Of a stretch of DNA of 64,000 bases, positions 58,958 to 64,000 are shown piece by piece. The notes beneath the pieces are model-generated. The model was not told the origin of the DNA, ran no database searches, and saw only the letters and a list, made by a program, of their open reading frames with translations. Source of the stretch: Ciona intestinalis. Its lineage: Eukaryota; Chordata; Ascidiacea; Phlebobranchia; Cionidae. The stretch covers positions 3,740,957 to 3,804,956 of the forward strand of contig NC_020169.2 of assembly GCF_000224145.3 (NCBI RefSeq). The letters are read 5' to 3'. Every line of letters begins with the position of its first letter. Position 1 is the stretch's first letter. Position numbers and translations under genes: made by a program.

Positions 58958-61900
58958 ATGGATACTGTAGAATATGGATCAAATACATCATTGGAGTCCG
59001 AACCCTGTATTAAGTGGTTTCCATCATTGGAACTGGCAGAACAAGAGTTATATAGGCATGAAGTTGATACAATGTGTTCCTTTACTATATCTAAAAAAAA
59101 GCAAACTAATGCAGGTAAAAATTATCAATGAGCAAAACTGATCAAATACAAAGAGTGTTAGCATAAATATTTAGCATAAATAGTTAATGAAAGTTTATTT
59201 TTGTGTTTGTCCATCCATGTAAAGTGTAACTCTTACCAGTTTTTCATTTTATTTATTATTTTTGAAAAAAAGTTGGGTTTATATTAAATGAAGTATTCAT
59301 AGTTTGATTTAAGCTTTTAATATTTTTTGTTTCAGACAAGCGGCTGGTACATTGGGACAAAGATAACATACCATTCTTTGTAATGGAATTTATTAAGTAC
59401 AAATGTACACATGGCAAGGGGCCGGGCACCAGAGATAGACGGGTTAGGCTCTTTTTTTATTCTTTTTGACTAATGTTTCGCCTATTTCCTTTTTGTCCTC
59501 TTGTTACTTCTGCTTTTCTTATATATCACAGGCATCGGCATTATAACATTCGCAGTCCGGCATAGTGGTTAGTGCCTGTAACCCAGAGGTAATGAGTTAA
59601 AGGCTTGACGCTGCTACCATTGTGGGCGTATGTGTCCTTGGGCAAGACACTTAACGACAATTGCTCCAACCCAGTGGTTACCAATTTATCAGCCCTACAT
59701 AAAAAAATAAATTAATCCCCCTCAAAATAATCACCCACAAAGTAACATACATGGTAACTCGTAAGCTGGCACGAGGTGTTAAACCTGTGTGATAACGACT
59801 GTCATTTTTCGGACATGCGAGGATAAAGTAAGTTACATTATTTCATTTATTCAACATTGAGAATTCTGATCAAGATAATAGGCTAGTTACGTTTTATGTT
59901 TTAAAATAATATGATACACATTTTTGTTGAAGCATTTTTTATAATTAGAGAAATTAAATGAATGAGCAACATTGCTGCTAAACAGTAAATACCTTTAATG
60001 ATCCCAGTCAGCTTCAAAACTAGTATAGTTTGCTTTTCTTAAAAATTTGTTTGAAAACCAATAAATAAAAAACTAATAACAATGTTACACAAAAGATTAG
60101 TAAAAAAGGGGTGACATCTAGGCCACTTCTGTTTGTTATTTATGTACTGAGTCTTAGTCTTGCCACAACGTATACCTCTAACTTATAGAATCCTGCACTT
60201 CCCCCAGCGAAGAAGCATATGCGTGTTAAAAAAACAAGAAAACAAGATTGTAAAGCTTACATTACAATTAGGAAAATTATAAAATTTCCACAATTCCAGG
60301 TAAAATACATTTACTTTTTATGTGCTAACTTGTAAGCGGGATTGAAATGTTTGAAACATAATACTCTTGTTATAACAAGTGTCATTTCTTACTATGGATA
60401 GTTATATTCCTTTATTTTTTTCATGACATTTGATAAAAAAAATTGTAGTCAAATAACAGCAAATGTATAATTAACTTATTGCAATCTATTTTATACAGGT
60501 TGCACCACATCAGCGCAGTTTAGGGTCTAAAAAAAAACTTATTTCCAAATTTATTAAGACAAATTTGGACACCAACAAAGATTTAGTTAAGTGCACGCTA
60601 TTTCGAATGACTTTTCCTGATGCTGGTGACCATCATGGCCATGAGATTGGAAAGGTAATTGTTTACATGTTTAAAGTCCTAGAATTTTGTTTATTATGAT
60701 ATTTTTGACCAAATTTATTTCAGGTTCAGTTGGGAACTGTAACAAACCTGAACCGGTTAGTTTTGAAATATCTCAAGGAAATAATCGCTAAAGGAAACTC
60801 ATCAGTGCCTGAGCTTAAGCAGCTTGTTGACAAGTATGTTGTTGAAGAACTCTTCAAAGATAGAACTCCACCACCACCAACAAACAGAATATTTTATCCA
60901 ACTAATCGTACTATTCGCAATCATTTGTACACAGCTGGTATTAAAGCAACACCACAACCAAGGTGCAAACGAAAATCGAAACAAGCTTTGTTACCCCTTG
61001 AATCGTCTAATACAGACAATTTTGATATACTTATTGATGCGACTGAAGTCATACAAGATAAATCAGTTCAAACTAATAGGATGCTGGAACTTATAGACAC
61101 CATTAAAAAGGAGATGTACAATGTTACTTCAATAGATGCCTTGGTACAAGCAGAGGATCTTTTACATACAGCTTTACAAGTTCTAAAAAACAGTTGCGTT
61201 GACCCAGTTGTAAGGGATGAGATGGTTGTAAGTGATGAAATGGTTGCAACCAGCATACAGGGAAAGCGAAAGATGTTTCCAGTGTCAAATAGTGAAGGAC
61301 CACAGTCTAAGTTTCAAAAAATATATGAGGATATTTTGGTTGGTACATCTCAGCCACAAGTTTTTACATCAGACAGTGATCAGTTGACACTTCATACAAA
61401 TCCTGGGGTGAATATTGTGGTTAAAACACAAGATAAAATCAAATCAACACTACAAAAGAAAGGGAGTTTAACCAAAATAGTGCCTTCAATAAATTTGATG
61501 GGTCTTAATGTAAATCAGCCACTTCTAAAGATTGGACAAGATACACTCTCTTATGTACAACTTATGACTTTGGAAAAATCGGTAAATGCTGTAGATAGGA
61601 ATTGCCTGCGTTCATTTGACGAAACTTTTCAAGATGGAAAGTTATGTGACAATATCATTAACAGTTATTTGTGGCAGCTTACTTCAAGATATAATCATGT
61701 CATCCATGCTGATACCAGTGTTGGATACAGAATTCAACATGGTGAAGATGTGGGACAATTATGGGAAAATGTTAAAAAAAATGAAAAGTCTTATGCATTT
61801 ATTCCATGGAAATCAAATGGCCAGTATTGGGTTATGATAGCAATCAATATCAAGGAGCGCAAGCTGTTGTACTTGGATCCAAACCAAACAGATGATATTG

Positions 61901-62328
61901 ATAAAACACAGTATATTTATGAGGCCAAAGAATTCATCAATCGTTCATTATCAGATATTTTAGGATTTTCTTTGACTTCAAGTGCCACCAACGTGCATAA
62001 GCCCAACAAAGGGAATATGTCTCCTGGTATATACGTGTGCATGTACGCATACTGGCTAACAAAAGGAATGAGCTTAGTACAACCCCACAAACCTGTATTG
62101 TTTCGGAAACATATTTTTGACACCATAGTTGGAAATTGTACATTGGGTTTTCAGAACAAAGACAATTGCAAAGTGTGTCATAAAAATATCAGGCATATAA
62201 CTGGCAACAGTACATTGTGGGTAGAGTGCTCATCTTGTCAACAGTGGTATCATGCACAATGTGTGGGAATGTCTGAAGAACAACTTATATGTGATGCTGA
62301 TTTTTCATGTCCAAGAGATCTGAACTGA
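58958..62328 (+). CDS. CaRF-like / C48-protease-like / PHD-like protein, tandem copy 2
   Basis: The same gene as copy 1 with the same five-exon structure: 58958-59114, 59336-59442, 60189-60299, 60499-60654 and 60724-62328. They give 711 residues with no break. The last-exon protein differs from copy 1 at a modest number of positions; the PHD-like end is unchanged. Copy 2 repeats the substitutions at the presumed protease site (GQYWVM, SPGIYVCMYAYW), so these predate the duplication. The codon-phase pattern is intact and differences sit mostly between domains, which suggests both copies are under selection, though this was not computed. The 3' flank stays nearly identical to that of copy 1 for about 150 bases past the stop. 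The intron before exon 3 carries a full SINE at 59554-59860, absent from copy 1. Confidence 0.8.
59554..59860 (+). mobile_element. tRNA-like SINE, full length
   Basis: Begins GTCCGGCATAGTGGTTAGTG (A-box-like), then a B-box-like region in GAGTTAAAGGCTTGACGC, the core GTGGGCGTATGTGTCCTTGG and GCAAGACACTTAAC, and a tail TGTCATTTTTCGGACATGCG before TTACATTATTTCATTTATTC. This is the best-kept copy in the window and the reference for the fragments. A relation to the composite SINE described from Ciona (Cics) is a guess. Confidence 0.75.
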
Positions 62329-62881
62329 TTATTGACATTATCCCAAACCATAATTTGGTGTTCAGTTTAAACATATAAAATGTAATGGTTTAACATGTGG
62401 TCATATATTCACATATTTAAAATTTACTGTGACAAATATTATAAATTGAATTTGTTGTACCATAGTTTCTCCCATTATAAACAATAAATCTGTACTTAAA
62501 ATAAAAAGTCTGTACTTAAAATAAATTTATTAGTTTCCAAACTGTAAGACAGCATAGAAATACAAAAAACAATCAACAATTAATCGCTCACAAAATTTCA
62601 TGTATATATTTCTGGTAAAACGTAAGTGTGCACAAGGTGTATGAAAAAGGCCTTTAGTGTTATAACAACTGTCTTTTTTTCTTTATTGGTACAATAAATA
62701 GGGGTGATTTATCTAATATCTATTTATTTATAGGTATTGGGTATACCTTCATTAAATCAAAATTTATAATATGCAGAAATGTTATGTCTTTTATTTATTT
62801 AAAATTTACAGATCAAAAGTTGAAATACCACTTTTGTTTAAAACTTAACAAACTTTTGAAACTTATACTTATTATGCTTCA

Positions 62882-64000
62882 ATGGATACAGTAGAAGATG
62901 GAACAAATACATCCCTGGAGTCCGAACAGTGTGTTAAATGGTTTCCATCATTTGAACTGGCAGAACAAGAATTATACAGACATGAAGTTGATACAATGTG
63001 TTCCTTTACTGTATTTACAAAAATGAAGAATGATCCAGGTAAAAGTCATTCTAATGGCAAACCGATCAAATACAGAGAATGTTGGCGCAATTAAATAATG
63101 GAAGTTTGTTTTTGTGTTTATAGATCCATTTAAACTTTAACTCATACTAATTTTTATTTTTTGAAAAAAAGTTGGATTTATAATGAAGTACTACTTATTT
63201 TAGCGTTTAATATTTGTTGTTTCAGATAAGCTGCGCATACAGTGGGACAAAGATAATATACCATTCTTTGCAATGCGATTTATTAAGTACCAATGCACAC
63301 ATGGCAAAGGCTACAAAGGAAAACAGGTTTGACTATTTTTTTTATCAACCATGTCCTGTTTGTCCTCTTGTTACTTTTGCTTTTTATACATATCACAGAC
63401 ATAGGCAGTATAACAAACATTGAGTATTCTTATAAAAAGTTTGGTGGCAAGATAATAGTTTTTGTTTTAAAATATTATGATATCATTTTTGATATAAGCA
63501 AATTTTAGCTAATAGAAGAATTTAAATTAAAATATTTCTACAAAACATACCATGTTATTTAATTTCAAACAAAGTAAGCAATGATAAACAACTGTCCCGC
63601 GCTGTGGTAAGTGGCGCGCCTGCCTGTAACACAGAGGTAATGGGTTCAAGGCTCGACACTGCTATCAGTGTTGGCGTATGTGTCCTTGGGCAAGACACTT
63701 AACGGCAATTGCTCCAAACCCAGTGGTCACTAATGGGTTGTCTAAATTATTAGCCATACATAAAAAAATTTAAAAAAAAATTTAAAAAAATAATTACCCA
63801 CAAAGGGTCATTAATGCATTCATTATTTATTCTGTAAGAGCTTGAAAACAGGTTAAATGTTTGCTTTTACTTGTAAATGATTTGTTTTAGGAAAAAATTG
63901 CTTTTGTTTTATAAAAAACTTAGTGTGGCCAAACTGGTGCCAGCACCCTAGGACCTAGGTTATGACTCCCACGATCCCAGCCAACTTCAAAAAATAGAAG
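62882..64000 (+). CDS. CaRF-like gene, tandem copy 3 (runs off the window)
   Basis: Exon 1 at 62882-63038 (MDTVEDGTNTSLESEQCVKW) and exon 2 at 63226-63326 (DKLRIQWDKDNIPFFAM ... CTHGKGYKGKQ) match copies 1 and 2 in length and phase. Exon 3 has not begun by 64000; the intron contains a SINE. The copy starts only 554 bases after the stop of copy 2, while copies 1 and 2 are 2.3 kb apart. Whether the whole gene is intact cannot be judged here. Confidence 0.72.
63590..63830 (+). mobile_element. tRNA-like SINE, 3' shortened
   Basis: Starts GTCCCGCGCTGTGGTAAGTG, with a better B-box-like string (GGTTCAAGGCTCGACAC) than the copy at 59.55 kb and the same core. The tail is replaced by A-rich sequence and CACAAAGGGTCATTAATG. 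It lies in an intron of array copy 3. Confidence 0.72.

Noticed and set aside
53306-62328. Virus-like origin of the array genes because of the C48/adenain-type protease fold
   Set aside because: No capsid, polymerase, integrase or terminal repeats are seen; Ulp1-type domains are common in eukaryotic genes and each copy has conserved introns.

Overview
The window is AT-rich, intron-rich animal DNA. It looks like a tunicate of the genus Ciona (C. intestinalis/robusta type). The reasons are vertebrate-like orthologues with short, numerous introns, tightly packed and partly polycistronic genes, and many copies of a small terminal-inverted-repeat element and a tRNA-like SINE of the kinds known from Ciona. 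The species is an inference. All gene models were assembled by eye from conserved motifs, GT/AG sites and codon phase; no search was run.

Layout. 0.8-2.9 kb (-): an SLC18 vesicular amine/acetylcholine transporter. 4.0-7.4 kb (+): B3GALNT2, with an intronless ARV1 filling one intron. 7.4-17.3 kb: mostly gene-free, with two MITEs and one possible 62-residue gene. 17.3-19.9 kb (+): an inward-rectifier K+ channel with a very long N-terminus. 20.8-25.7 kb (-): a TRPC-type channel in 10 exons, with four MITEs in its introns. 27.1-28.0 kb (-) and 28.4-31.3 kb (+): divergent PTS (tetrahydrobiopterin synthesis) and LRRC69. 32.1-39.8 kb (-) and 43.8-47.8 kb (+): three paralogues of a secreted protein with two 2-oxoglutarate/Fe(II)-oxygenase-like halves. 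Between them, at 40.5-43.4 kb (+), one transcription unit appears to encode BORCS7, a 70-residue LYR microprotein matching the one in the vertebrate MIEF1 5' leader, and CAAP1. 47.5-49.6 kb: a duplicated segment around a 50-N assembly gap. 49.8-51.6 kb (+): an intelectin with an added H-type-lectin-like domain. 53.3-64 kb (+): a tandem array of a CaRF-like / inactive C48-protease-like / PHD-like gene, with two complete copies and a third running off the end.

The most unusual items are the compact BORCS7/LYR/CAAP1 unit, whose first stop codon is created at a splice junction and which has a TAG inside the third reading frame; the wall-to-wall nesting of ARV1; the two-half oxygenase family with exon-sized gene conversion; the H-lectin/intelectin fusion; and the CaRF/pseudoprotease/PHD array. 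I recognised no retroviral, LTR or Polinton-type element, no CRISPR array and no convincing RNA gene.
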